64,000 nt of DNA from Dermabacter vaginalis. GTDB taxonomy: Bacteria > Actinomycetota > Actinomycetes > Actinomycetales > Dermabacteraceae. Made by a program: the position numbers and the translations under genes. The notes below the pieces were generated by a model, which saw only the letters and a list, made by a program, of their open reading frames with translations, was not told where the DNA came from and did not search any database. Positions 34,908 through 43,362 of this stretch are shown one piece after another. How positions within the stretch are numbered: the stretch's first letter is position 1; every line of letters begins with the position of its first letter. Where the stretch lies: NCBI RefSeq assembly GCF_001678905.1, contig NZ_CP012117.1, positions 2,232,001 to 2,296,000 on the forward strand, in the 5' to 3' direction.

Positions 34908-36422
34908 TCAGTCGTTGAGGCGCAGATACTTTCTGTTTCTGCTTTGCGGCGGAGCAGTCGCCTTAACTAACCCCTCGTCAACGAGCGTTCGTAGCGCCGG
35001 CCTGAGCGAGGCCGCTGGTCGCCCTGTCATGTCTTCGAGTTCACGAATTGAGCGCGCATCTCGCAGGTCAAGTGCGCGAAAAACCTCGCCTTTAACACCT
35101 TTCAACGGGAGACCTTCGCACTGTCTAAGCCCCTCGGACTCACGTACGTGTCTCGCGAGCGACACCGTCACCCGAGCGGTGGTGGAAGCGCTGTAGTCCG
35201 GCTCGGGGAGTCCACTCTCCCGCATCGCATGAATCATGCGAGGTACTCCCGACCCTTGATTCTCTCCAACGGTGTCCGAGGAATCCGGCAGCGGCACGTC
35301 TGTGAGCAGTCGAGAAAGAGCAGCGTTTCGTGAATCGGAACGCCCTTCTCCCACATTTTCTTTGGAGCGATCTCCCCAAAAACCGCCGGGATTCGAGATA
35401 TCAATTCGATCGGGATATATATCGACCGACACCTGCTGCCCAAGAACGAAAGCGGAGTAGTCACGATGCGTCACGGCGTTAGTGATAGCCTCACGAACCA
35501 CTTCCTCGGGAATCTCTGGGACGTCTTCACCTCGCACCCCATTCACAGTCCGCGCGGTGATGAGATTCCGCATGACCGCGTGCACAGCATCGCGAATCGC
35601 CACAGGGATTGGGCCGTCGCACACCTGGCGATCCAGGAATCTGACTGCTGAGGAAGCCGACTTATTGCTCCGGGGGTGGGCCGTCACATCAATCGTGAGT
35701 TGAGGGAATCGCTGCTGAGGGTATTGCCCCAGCGCGAGGTAGCCCGCAAGAGTCGCACGCCCCTCGTTATCAAGCACGTTCAGTCTCGTTAGCGCCTCAG
35801 TCACATCGTCCTCACGGACACCGGCAAGTGCGTTGGAGCGGCTCGAACGTACTCGATCAAGCGTGCGGCGAACGCTAGCGGAGTCCAATGAGTCGACGTT
35901 CGTTGCCTCGACTGGTTCACGATCCGTGTAGTCGCGCCGGTGCGAATTTTGCATCGTGTACACCTCGTATGCGGTGAGATGCCTGTCGGCGTCGCCGAGA
36001 CGTATGTAACTACCGCGCCCGATTCCTTGCGCAGTGACATAGCACGGTCCGATTTCTCCGAGACTCGCATTGAGTGGTTCGACGCGTATTCGCACGATGG
36101 GCGCCCCGTCGATCTCGTCGATATCTACATCGCAACTTGGCACCGGAGAGACCTTCGCGTGGACAGATCCATGCCGTTTGTCGACTCCCGAGAGGAATTC
36201 GTCACGCACGCGTTTGGCATCGAAACCCGGTGCAGCTTCAAACCTCTTTTGCTCATCTAGCCCGAGAATGATGAGACCACCTTCACCGTTGGCGAACGCT
36301 GATACGGTTTCCCACACTGTTTTAGGCAGTTTCCGGGAAGAGGCCTTGATCTCAACGCGCGCATCGTCGGTTCCTAGGCGTCGCGCTCGTTCGACTTCTT
36401 CACGCCAGTCACTGTCAGTCAT
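34908..36422 (-). CDS. AlbA_2/Schlafen-like ATPase-type transcriptional regulator
   Basis: A 504-residue protein. Residues 15-150 form an AlbA_2 domain (EIKASSRKLPKTVWETVSAF, NGEGGLIILGLDE). The middle holds an HATPase_c_4-type GHKL segment (VVREAITNAVTHRDY, VDIYPDRIDISNPGG, NQGSGVPRMI). The C-terminal 70 residues form a winged helix (ARSIRELEDMTGRPAASL). COG2865 proteins of this kind are poorly known regulators, often near mobile DNA. The ATG at 36422 follows GTGAGGG. An array of TCACT-type operators lies directly upstream (36427-36485), which suggests autoregulation through its own winged helix. Confidence 0.85.
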   Translation of the reverse strand: MTDSDWREEVERARRLGTDDARVEIKASSRKLPKTVWETVSAFANGEGGLIILGLDEQKRFEAAPGFDAKRVRDEFLSGVDKRHGSVHAKVSPVPSCDVDIDEIDGAPIVRIRVEPLNASLGEIGPCYVTAQGIGRGSYIRLGDADRHLTAYEVYTMQNSHRRDYTDREPVEATNVDSLDSASVRRTLDRVRSSRSNALAGVREDDVTEALTRLNVLDNEGRATLAGYLALGQYPQQRFPQLTIDVTAHPRSNKSASSAVRFLDRQVCDGPIPVAIRDAVHAVMRNLITARTVNGVRGEDVPEIPEEVVREAITNAVTHRDYSAFVLGQQVSVDIYPDRIDISNPGGFWGDRSKENVGEGRSDSRNAALSRLLTDVPLPDSSDTVGENQGSGVPRMIHAMRESGLPEPDYSASTTARVTVSLARHVRESEGLRQCEGLPLKGVKGEVFRALDLRDARSIRELEDMTGRPAASLRPALRTLVDEGLVKATAPPQSRNRKYLRLND

Positions 36423-36426
36423 GCCC

Positions 36427-36485
36427 TCACTGTACATCACTGAAGCAGTCACTTATATAAGTGAGAATGTCACTCATGTAAGTGA
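36427..36485 (-). promoter_or_regulatory. Operator array TCACT-N6-AGTGA upstream of AlbA_2 gene
   Basis: A perfect 16-bp palindrome TCACTTATATAAGTGA (36449-36464) and a near-perfect one TCACTCATGTAAGTGA (36470-36485) stand 21 bases apart, two helical turns. A third TCACT half-site lies at 36427, 22 bases earlier, touching the start codon. The AT-rich centres (TATATA) could serve as -10 boxes, so binding would block transcription. Confidence 0.78.
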
Positions 36486-36732
36486 GGATGTTACTGAATC
36501 CTTCTGATATGCCGAAACTCGGGGTGCCCGCGCCAATCCCGAACGCCGAAAACATTGATATCGCCGCACTTCTCAATGCGACTCGTTTTCACGGGCAGGC
36601 GAGAGAGGGAGCGCTCTAAGGTCCCGCGAGTGATGCAGCGGACCTCACGGTCGCGCACGAGCGCACTCACGCGTTGCGCGAACAGCTTGTTAAGCTCGAG
36701 CCACACATCGCAGCGGAAGAAGGAGGAAAGCC
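36486..36732. other. Short intergenic region with ambiguous coding remnants
   Basis: On the plus strand ATG 36511 opens a frame (MPKLGVPAPIPNAENIDIA) that stops at a TAA after 36 codons and then reads on with protein-like sequence (ADLTVAHERTHALREQLVKL) up to the GH15-like gene. On the minus strand a 70-codon frame ending at 36491 is also open (RDREVRCITRGTLERSL). Neither has a good ribosome site for its own start. AAGGAGGAAAG at 36719 serves the GH15-like gene. A decayed gene or leader is possible. Confidence 0.3.
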
Positions 36733-38133
36733 ATGCGGCGTCGCGCTCTTCTCGGCGGCGGCCTTCTCGCCGCGCTCGGCGCCTCGGCCCTGTATGTGGA
36801 GCGCGACAGCATCGCCGGCCTCTTTCCGCACGACGCGCACGAGGATCTCTACTCCCTCGGCGTCGCCTTCTCATCCGCGCCGGATTCACTCGCAAGTGAG
36901 GTCCAGGCGCACGGCGCAGCGTCCGTTCTGCACGCCGGGAACATCCCGGGCGTGGAGCGCACGTTTGTTCAGCCTGATTCGCCCCCGATCATTGCGGGCA
37001 CGCGCACTCTGAGCACTGCACACGGCGCCGAGACCCTCACCGCGATCACGCAAGCATTCCTCGAGAAAGCTTCACGACCCGCGCCCACTCCCGCGCTCAC
37101 GAGTCTCGACCGCTCGGCGCTCCTCGATATTTTCACCCTCACGTGGGCGCTTCCCTCCCCCATCGCGGCGCTCAGCCCCAACTGGCGTTACACGTGGCCG
37201 CGCGATACGGCCCACGTGATCGTGGCCCTCGCCGAGCGCGGCTTCGACGACTGGGCGCTGGGCCTTCTCGAACACCTCGCGCGCCTTCAGCGCCCTGACG
37301 GCACGTTTGAGGCTCGCTACCGCCCCGGCACTACACGCGCGCCCGATGCCCGCTCGCCGCAGTTCGATGGAATCGGCTGGTTCCTCTGGGCGGCGGCAAC
37401 GCTCGCCAGGCTTGGGGTGTTGGCCTCCGACGCCTCCCCCGCTTCCTCGAGCCCGACTCTTAAACGAGCACTCACACGCTCCGCGCGCGCCGCCGTCGAC
37501 GCCACGACCACCGCGAGCGGGCTTCCGAAGCCGAGTCCCGACTATTGGGAGGTACCCGAGCGGCGCCTCACCCTCGCAACGGCGGCCATGACGCTCAACG
37601 CGCTCGAGAGCGCGGCGCAGCTTTCACAACTGGAGTTACTTGAGGGCGAGGCAGGCGTCGGAACTGAAACACTCGAGAGAAGGGTCCAGGAAACCGAACG
37701 CGCCCTTATGGAAACTTTCGGCCCCGGTGCCTTCCACCGGTACGCGCGCGGCGGCGGTTTCGACGCAGGCCTGCTCATGCTCCTGCCGCCGTACCAAACG
37801 CAGGAGTTTGCCGAGCGCAACCCAGCGATTGCCGGCCACATCGACGAGGCTTTCGAGGCGATGCAGCGCCCCGCGGGCGGTGTCGCTCCGGGCGCGCGCT
37901 GGAAACGCGACGGCATCAGTTGGACCCCGCAAACGGCGATGTTCGCCCAGGCCTATGCGCGTCTCGGCGAGCGCGAGCGCGCTCTCGAGCTCCTCGAATG
38001 GCTCGCCGCCCACCGCACGAGCGCCGGAGCAATCAGCGAAAAAATCCTTGCCGACGGTAGCCCCGCCGCCGTCGCGCCCCTCTCGTGGCCAGCGGCGCTC
38101 GCGCTCAGCACGCTCGAGGCGCTGCACAGTTAG
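36733..38133 (+). CDS. GH15-like (glucoamylase-type) secreted protein
   Basis: A 466-residue protein starting at the ATG at 36733 with AAGGAGG upstream. The N-terminus (RRRALLGGGLLAALGASALY) is a signal anchor. The (alpha/alpha)6 barrel of glycoside hydrolase family 15-like proteins is visible: NWRYTWPRDTAHVIVALAER (the W-PRD substrate-binding helix), HLARLQRPDGTFEARYRPG, FDGIGWFLWAAATLARLG, and TAAMTLNALESAAQL further on. It likely acts outside the membrane on an alpha-glucan or trehalose-like sugar. The activity is not proven and catalytic glutamates were not assigned. Convergent with the ABC ATPase; they overlap by 4 bases. Confidence 0.75.
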   Translation: MRRRALLGGGLLAALGASALYVERDSIAGLFPHDAHEDLYSLGVAFSSAPDSLASEVQAHGAASVLHAGNIPGVERTFVQPDSPPIIAGTRTLSTAHGAETLTAITQAFLEKASRPAPTPALTSLDRSALLDIFTLTWALPSPIAALSPNWRYTWPRDTAHVIVALAERGFDDWALGLLEHLARLQRPDGTFEARYRPGTTRAPDARSPQFDGIGWFLWAAATLARLGVLASDASPASSSPTLKRALTRSARAAVDATTTASGLPKPSPDYWEVPERRLTLATAAMTLNALESAAQLSQLELLEGEAGVGTETLERRVQETERALMETFGPGAFHRYARGGGFDAGLLMLLPPYQTQEFAERNPAIAGHIDEAFEAMQRPAGGVAPGARWKRDGISWTPQTAMFAQAYARLGERERALELLEWLAAHRTSAGAISEKILADGSPAAVAPLSWPAALALSTLEALHS

Positions 38134-38789
38134 GAAGCGCTTGCGGGTGGACGCACACGGTCAAACTGCATGCGATCGAGCTCGTACACGCTTGTGCACA
38201 GCTCGTCGATGTCCTCTTGGTTGTGGCTGGTCATCACAATCGTGCGCCCTTCTTCATGGAGCTCATGGAGGAGCGCACGAATATCGCGAACGCTCGTCTT
38301 ATCGAGCCCGTTGAAAGGCTCGTCTAAAAGCAGAAGCGGCTGCCCTTCCATAAACGCTTGGGCAAGAGCGAGCTTTTGTTTCATGCCGAGAGAGTAGTGG
38401 CGAACAGACTGGCGTAGGTTCGGCGCAAGGCCCACGCGGTGAAGCGCCTCTTCTATCTGCTGGTCTCCAATGAGCCCGCGAATAGCCGCGAGCCGACGCA
38501 GGTTGTCGAACCCCGTGAGACCACCGATGAAGCCTGGGCGATCGATAATAATGCCAATTTTGGAGGGGAAGTCCTCGCCAGCACTTTTCAACTTTGGTGA
38601 GACGACGACGCGACCCGAATCCGGCTTGAGGAAGCCGACGATAAGTTTGAACAGCACGGACTTACCCGAACCGTTAGGGCCTTGCACTCCCATGAAATCG
38701 TGTTCATCGATTGCAAGCGAGGCATGACTCAAGACTGGAGTCGAACCGAAAGCGATCGAAACGTCTTTTACATCAACAAGATTGACCAT
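38130..38789 (-). CDS. ABC transporter ATP-binding protein (bacteriocin/immunity type)
   Basis: A 219-residue ABC ATPase. Walker A is GPNGSGKS (37-44), signature YSLGMKQKLALAQAF, Walker B LLLLDEPFNGLDK, and H-loop MTSHNQED. The signature reads SLGMKQ, common in ABC-2 type exporters and in lantibiotic or bacteriocin immunity transporters. It is the last gene of a minus-strand operon (41474 to 38130) after two membrane proteins, 15 bases behind the first of these. It would power export, or expulsion from the membrane, of the small secreted protein encoded at 41085-41474. That link is inferred from gene order. Confidence 0.85.
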   Translation of the reverse strand: MVNLVDVKDVSIAFGSTPVLSHASLAIDEHDFMGVQGPNGSGKSVLFKLIVGFLKPDSGRVVVSPKLKSAGEDFPSKIGIIIDRPGFIGGLTGFDNLRRLAAIRGLIGDQQIEEALHRVGLAPNLRQSVRHYSLGMKQKLALAQAFMEGQPLLLLDEPFNGLDKTSVRDIRALLHELHEEGRTIVMTSHNQEDIDELCTSVYELDRMQFDRVRPPASAS

Positions 38790-38804
38790 TCGGCACCTCT
38801 ACAA

Positions 38805-40268
38805 TCATGAATCAAACTGAGGAATACGGGTATTGCTCAGCACGAACCGGAGAAACACAACACTGGCGACTCCTACTGTCGCCGTTACGATAATGGCACC
38901 TGCCGTAGCCGGAAAGGCCCCATAAAAGCCCAGGGCAAATGGGGCCGGCCACAGCGGGTTCAACCACGGCAGCGTGAGCGCCGCGCATACGACCAAAGTT
39001 ATGGCGGCTACCGCCATCGACCCAAACCTCCACGCAGCGGCCATTGAGAGCAGTGTCGTCACCACTACGGTCACGATCGAGCCCAGCCATACCTGCAGGG
39101 CTGGCAAGAGCTCCGTGGGGTGATGAGCCATGCTGCTTGAAACACCACCGAGCAACACAAGCACAAGGGACAGCGCAGCGATCGCAGTGACAAGCGAACC
39201 CCCTATTGTGCGAGTGAAGAGTTTCCACGGGTCTCCCGTGCGGATCGCCACCAGCGATGCCGCGGGTGCCGTCTCACCCGCAAAACGTACGAGCGCGGCA
39301 TACGAAGCCCCGAAGACTAGCACCATGTACATGAACCATGCCGTAAAGGAAAACTCGTCGCGCGCCGAACCGTAAGTGAGATACATGAAAAGGTCGGCAC
39401 CGTCGGGCCGCAAGAAACTCATGAGAGTCGCCACACCTACGGTTGCGATACACCAATATCCGAACGACCCTGTCCGCGCGAATGCTTTCCGAGCGCGCAC
39501 CAAGACTGACGATCCACTCACACCAATAGTCAGGATCGTCGCGACGGCGAAAAAAAGCGGAACACACCATAGGGCGCCAAATGCTTCGACACCCGAGAAG
39601 GGCGCAAGGGCCACATCGGGATTGCTCCACTGCGGAAACCGCCATACATGGACGAGCACAAGCGGCACAAAACCTACCCCGACCCCAGGGATCCATGGCT
39701 TCACTCGAGTATTCACGATAAGGGCCCCTAGTAGGGTCGCCGCAAGCCCAGCGAGCCCGACCTCGAACGCGATTCCGTACGCTATACAGGCCACAGGGCT
39801 TAAGTGTCGACTGGCATAGGGCTGCAGAATTCCCTGCCATACTGTCGCCGGCTGCACAGAGAGCACTTCCGGGGTCCAGGACATGCGCCACGTGTATCCG
39901 GACGACGTCGCCAAGACCCCTAACAATTTGCTTGCTCCGAGCAGCGCTGCTATCCCAGCACCACGCATCCAGAGCGCAAGAAGTCCGTGCCGTTTTGACC
40001 CGAAACGAGACAACGCAAGCGGGTTCGCCACAAAGGCACACTGCCGCAAAAGCAGAATAATGAGCAGAGGCCATTGAAAGTAACGGAAGTAGTACGGGTC
40101 TTGCCCGAAGGCAAGCTCTCGTTCCCACAGCGAGATGCCGACGACCGCATCGAAATCGGCGTCGCCTTTGAGCAGGGGCTGCGACGACGTCACGATAGCA
40201 AGCAGTGCGCACACCCCGCAGATGAGACCCCACCCAGCTAGCGGACGCAAACGGTTCACAGCCCACAT
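38805..40268 (-). CDS. Polytopic membrane protein of the secreted-peptide operon
   Basis: A 487-residue protein with about ten to twelve predicted spans and few charged residues. The N-terminus is WAVNRLRPLAGWG followed by a first span. A non-membrane segment with PYYFRYFQWP sits after it. No Pfam family is recognised by eye; length and context recall the bacteriocin-associated integral membrane proteins of lactococcin-972-like loci. The ATG at 40268 shares one base with the upstream stop (TGATG); a GTG at 40274 is possible. It lies between a second membrane protein and the ABC ATPase. Probably the permease or immunity part. Base composition is visibly lower in GC than the surrounding genes. 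Confidence 0.7.
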   Translation of the reverse strand: MWAVNRLRPLAGWGLICGVCALLAIVTSSQPLLKGDADFDAVVGISLWERELAFGQDPYYFRYFQWPLLIILLLRQCAFVANPLALSRFGSKRHGLLALWMRGAGIAALLGASKLLGVLATSSGYTWRMSWTPEVLSVQPATVWQGILQPYASRHLSPVACIAYGIAFEVGLAGLAATLLGALIVNTRVKPWIPGVGVGFVPLVLVHVWRFPQWSNPDVALAPFSGVEAFGALWCVPLFFAVATILTIGVSGSSVLVRARKAFARTGSFGYWCIATVGVATLMSFLRPDGADLFMYLTYGSARDEFSFTAWFMYMVLVFGASYAALVRFAGETAPAASLVAIRTGDPWKLFTRTIGGSLVTAIAALSLVLVLLGGVSSSMAHHPTELLPALQVWLGSIVTVVVTTLLSMAAAWRFGSMAVAAITLVVCAALTLPWLNPLWPAPFALGFYGAFPATAGAIIVTATVGVASVVFLRFVLSNTRIPQFDS

Positions 40269-41065
40269 CAGCACAAGGCCTTCGGCAGCTTCGCTGAGAA
40301 CGCGGCGTAAGCAGCAACAACTCCAGCGATGAGGAAAACAACAAGACCTACGACCACGGGGATGAGGGGATCTTGTTGGGTGACACCAGTTGGAATGAAT
40401 GATCGTATAAGGCTGAAGTGGTCAACCTGAAGAGCCCCCGCGACAAACTCGGAGAGAAGCACGACGACAGGAAGCCAGAGGAGTGCAACAAATCGATTCT
40501 CAAAGAACATCGCCCCTACCGCTGCCAGCGTCGATAATGCCGCACCGCCGATCCCCACCCATATCGACTGGAAAGCAAAGTACAGTACCGGGGAGACGGC
40601 ATAGAGCTGCGAGAATGTTAGACGTTCTGCTACCGGTTCAAGATCGTCACCGAAAGAGTTGAAGAAATCGACGGGGATGAGGTGCGGGTGGATTCCGTAT
40701 GACATGACAGCCACGAGAGCGACACCTCCCGTGAAGGCGATAAAACCAGCGCACGCAGCGCGGACTGCGTGGCGCACAACGTAGGGGCGGCGCCCTCGCC
40801 TTGCCATGATGGGCCCCCACGCACCCCCAGTGCCGGCCTCCTGCATCACCACTGGCGCGTACAGCAGGGCGGCAAAAATTGGCATGAAGAAGGGCAGGAA
40901 GTTCGAGATCCCTAATGTGAACAGGGTGAATTGATCGGCGACCGCACTACTAGCGCGGGAGACCTCCATAAAAACGCTGGGAGTCACTAAAACAACGACG
41001 AACGTGAGAAAAGTTAACGCTTTTCCAGACTTTCCCACGAACGTCTTTGTGGATTCCGACACCAT
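40268..41065 (-). CDS. Six-span membrane protein, ABC permease-like
   Basis: A 265-residue membrane protein with six predicted spans. The first span (ALTFLTFVVVLVTPSVFM) is followed by a long extracellular segment, and the last ends LIAGVVAAYAAFSAKL. An ABC-2-like layout (SFIPTGVTQQDPLIP before the last span) suits a permease. Start ATG at 41065. It lies 19 bases behind the small secreted protein and is overlapped by the next membrane gene. No family named with confidence. Role in moving the secreted protein or protecting the producer is inferred. Confidence 0.7.
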   Translation of the reverse strand: MVSESTKTFVGKSGKALTFLTFVVVLVTPSVFMEVSRASSAVADQFTLFTLGISNFLPFFMPIFAALLYAPVVMQEAGTGGAWGPIMARRGRRPYVVRHAVRAACAGFIAFTGGVALVAVMSYGIHPHLIPVDFFNSFGDDLEPVAERLTFSQLYAVSPVLYFAFQSIWVGIGGAALSTLAAVGAMFFENRFVALLWLPVVVLLSEFVAGALQVDHFSLIRSFIPTGVTQQDPLIPVVVGLVVFLIAGVVAAYAAFSAKLPKALC

Positions 41066-41084
41066 AATAGTTTAGAGAATTAAG

Positions 41085-41474
41085 TTAGTTACTACGCCAC
41101 TTTCCAGAAACTTGCACAGAAACGTACGTGTTCCACGCATTATGAGCCACCAAACGCACCTTAGTACCTTTGGGAAAGGTGTTATTTAATGCCACATGTC
41201 GATTGTCGCCGACATGATGCAGGACTGTTGACCACTCCCCATCTCTCGAATTCAGGCTCAGATCCACGAAGTGCTTTCCTCCCACGCTACTGGTCCGCAC
41301 ATCGGCAGGTCGGCCCGCATAAGTTTTTGACTGGTACGAGGTGTACCCCTTGCCACTGAAAGGCGAGACTGTCGTGCTGAACGATTGATAGGACGTTCCC
41401 GCATAAGCCGCCGTGACCATAACGCTAATTCCCATGGCAGCAGCCCCCAGCAGCCGCGCAACTCTCCGCTTCAT
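41085..41474 (-). CDS. Small secreted protein, possible bacteriocin
   Basis: A 129-residue exported protein. The ATG at 41474 follows GGGGAG by 5 bases. Signal peptide: MKRRVARLLGAAAMGISVMV, cleaved near AYA-GTSYQ. The mature 104 residues are rich in Ser, Thr, Tyr, Val and Gly with alternating strands (SYQSFSTTVSPFSGKGYTSY, VDLSLNSRDGEW, VSVQVSGKW), have no Cys, and should form a beta-sandwich. From memory it resembles DUF2712 and lactococcin-972-type secreted proteins, which are also followed by membrane and ABC genes. That similarity has not been checked. First gene of the operon. Confidence 0.7.
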   Translation of the reverse strand: MKRRVARLLGAAAMGISVMVTAAYAGTSYQSFSTTVSPFSGKGYTSYQSKTYAGRPADVRTSSVGGKHFVDLSLNSRDGEWSTVLHHVGDNRHVALNNTFPKGTKVRLVAHNAWNTYVSVQVSGKWRSN

Positions 41475-41492
41475 AAGAACTCCCCTTTTCTT

Positions 41493-41520
41493 GCTGACTT
41501 GTCGGTCAGCTACAACTATA
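41493..41520 (-). promoter_or_regulatory. Probable promoter and hairpin/operator of the secreted-protein operon
   Basis: On the minus strand TATAGT (41520-41515) makes a good -10; no clear -35 precedes it. The inverted repeat GCTGAC-N6-GTCAGC (41493-41510) falls just downstream, before the ribosome site, where it could be an operator or 5' hairpin. The rest of 41475-41786 holds no gene. Confidence 0.45.
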
Positions 41521-41786
41521 ACGACCACGCGTGTCCTACACTACACCAAGTCGCAACTGTCACATTCAGTTGCTTTTGCTGTCGATTCCTGCTAAGCGTC
41601 TTGGCTGACCGTTGAGCTGGAAGAGACCCCGGACTCCTATGTTAATCGGCGGACAACCTCATTTGGGCACACCCAGGGCGGCTTAGCCCTCTTGACCGCC
41701 ATTAGTCACCACCGTCCACCCGGCCAAAGGGCTAGAGTGGTAGATCGGGATCGAGGACGATCCGCATCGAGTTTCGAGGAGAGGTC

Positions 41787-42470
41787 ATGAACGAGAAGGC
41801 TAGTGCGCCCGATCTTCGCGCGGAACGCGTGAATTACACGAAGGGCCAACTCACCAAAACGCTCGCGGGCAACGACCCGCACGCACTGTTTGACGAATGG
41901 ATGAGAGACGCGATCGAGCGTCGCGACCGCGAGGGCGATGTGCTCGAACCGAACGCGATGGTCGTCTCGACGATCAACCCGGAAACGGATTGGCCGGATT
42001 CGCGCGTGCTGCTGCTCAAGGAACACAAGAACAAGAAGTTCGTGTTCTTCGGCAACTACGAGTCCCAAAAAGGGCACGACCTTGACGTGAACCGCAAGGC
42101 CGCCCTGAACTTCACGTGGCTTCCGCTTCAACGCCAGGTGCGCATCCAGGGCAAGGTGCGCCGCATCAGCCCCGAGGAATCCGACGCCTACTTCGCGGTT
42201 CGCCCGCGTGGTTCGCAGATCGGCGCCTGGGCAAGCTCGCAGTCGGACGTCGTCGACTCACGCGAAGACATCCAGCTCGCAAACGAGCGCGCTGAAAAAC
42301 GCTTCGAAGGTAAAGACGTTCCTCGCCCGCCGCACTGGGGCGGCTGGGCACTCACCCCGCACGTCATCGAGTTCTGGCAAGGTGGCGCTTCGCGCCTGCA
42401 CGACCGCATCCGCTTCACGGCCTTGGATTCGGAAGAAGGCCGCTGGCAGGTCGACCGCCTCGCTCCGTGA
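41787..42470 (+). CDS. pdxH: Pyridoxamine 5'-phosphate oxidase
   Basis: A 227-residue flavoenzyme that makes pyridoxal 5'-phosphate from PNP or PMP with FMN and oxygen. Family segments: DPHALFDEWMRDAIE at the N-terminus, DWPDSRVLLLKEH (FMN phosphate-binding Arg), FGNYESQKGHDL, QVRIQGKVRRI, and RPRGSQIGAWASSQS with the C-terminal HDRIRF signature. ATG at 41787 with GAGGAGAGG 2-3 bases upstream. Full length. Single gene followed by a terminator. Confidence 0.94.
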   Translation: MNEKASAPDLRAERVNYTKGQLTKTLAGNDPHALFDEWMRDAIERRDREGDVLEPNAMVVSTINPETDWPDSRVLLLKEHKNKKFVFFGNYESQKGHDLDVNRKAALNFTWLPLQRQVRIQGKVRRISPEESDAYFAVRPRGSQIGAWASSQSDVVDSREDIQLANERAEKRFEGKDVPRPPHWGGWALTPHVIEFWQGGASRLHDRIRFTALDSEEGRWQVDRLAP

Positions 42471-42492
42471 GGACCGAAGGTGCACTTTGTGG

Positions 42493-42530
42493 GGCTCGGC
42501 TGTCTGCGCGGCAGCCGAGCCTCTTCTTCT
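42493..42530 (+). terminator. Terminator after pdxH
   Basis: GGCTCGGCTG (42493-42502) pairs with CAGCCGAGCC (42512-42521), followed by TCTTCTTCT. It stands between the convergent pdxH and ecfT genes. Confidence 0.85.
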
Positions 42531-43362
42531 AGGCGAAGGGGTTCCAGAACCTTCCGCCATTGACGATCGCGAGCACGATCGGCACCGCGAGCACGGCGAA
42601 GGAGAGGGCCATGATGAGCCAGTCTCGCCACGTCAGAAGCTTCTTGCCGTACCACGTGCGCCGCTTGCCGCGCCCAAAACCGCGCAGCTCCATCGCACTC
42701 GCCACTTCCTCGATGCGGTCAAATGCGCCGAGCAAAAGCGGGATGATGACGCCCACGATGTTGCGGGCGCGGGTCGCGATACCCGCTTTCGACGAGGTCT
42801 CGAGGCCACGCGCCTGATGTGCCTTCGAGATCGTCACGAAATCACGCTGAATATCGGGGATGTATCGAAGAGCGATCGAGACGGAGTAGGCGATCTTGTA
42901 GGGAACGCCGATGCGGCTCAGCGACTGCGCAAACTCTGGCGGGCGCGTCGTCGCAATGAACAAAAGTACGGGTGGAAGCACCGCGAAGTACTTGAGGGTC
43001 ACAACGAGCTGATAAAAAAGCTGCTCACTCGTGATGTCCCAGTGCCACGGGCCGTTCACGAGCACGGTGCGCGTGCCATACAGTTCGGTTCCGTAGCCGG
43101 GGGCGAACAGGAAAATGAACACGTTGTTGAGCAGCATGAGACCCGCAATAATCACGAGCACAACGGCGAGGTCGCGCAGCTTCACGCGACTGAGAACCCA
43201 CAGCACGACGTTGAGCACGAGCATCGCCGCAAGGTAACGCGCATCGAATCCCACGAGCGCACCCACGACGCTCGCGACGGCGAGCATAAGCTTTGAAAGC
43301 CCCGAGACTCGGTGCAGGAGCCCCGGCCGATCGACGTACCCGAGAACGGACTTAGCGGGCAT
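42529..43362 (-). CDS. ecfT: ECF transporter transmembrane subunit EcfT
   Basis: A 277-residue membrane protein of the CbiQ/EcfT family. It has about five spans and the cytoplasmic coupling helix with the Ala-Arg-Gly type signature (ASAMELRGFGRG near residue 220), plus FVTISKAHQARG before it. It links the ATPase to the substrate-binding S component. The ATG at 43362 with GGGAGGT before it overlaps the end of ecfA by 11 bases. Last gene of a minus-strand operon: SAM adenosyltransferase, S component, EcfA, EcfT. Confidence 0.9.
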   Translation of the reverse strand: MPAKSVLGYVDRPGLLHRVSGLSKLMLAVASVVGALVGFDARYLAAMLVLNVVLWVLSRVKLRDLAVVLVIIAGLMLLNNVFIFLFAPGYGTELYGTRTVLVNGPWHWDITSEQLFYQLVVTLKYFAVLPPVLLFIATTRPPEFAQSLSRIGVPYKIAYSVSIALRYIPDIQRDFVTISKAHQARGLETSSKAGIATRARNIVGVIIPLLLGAFDRIEEVASAMELRGFGRGKRRTWYGKKLLTWRDWLIMALSFAVLAVPIVLAIVNGGRFWNPFA

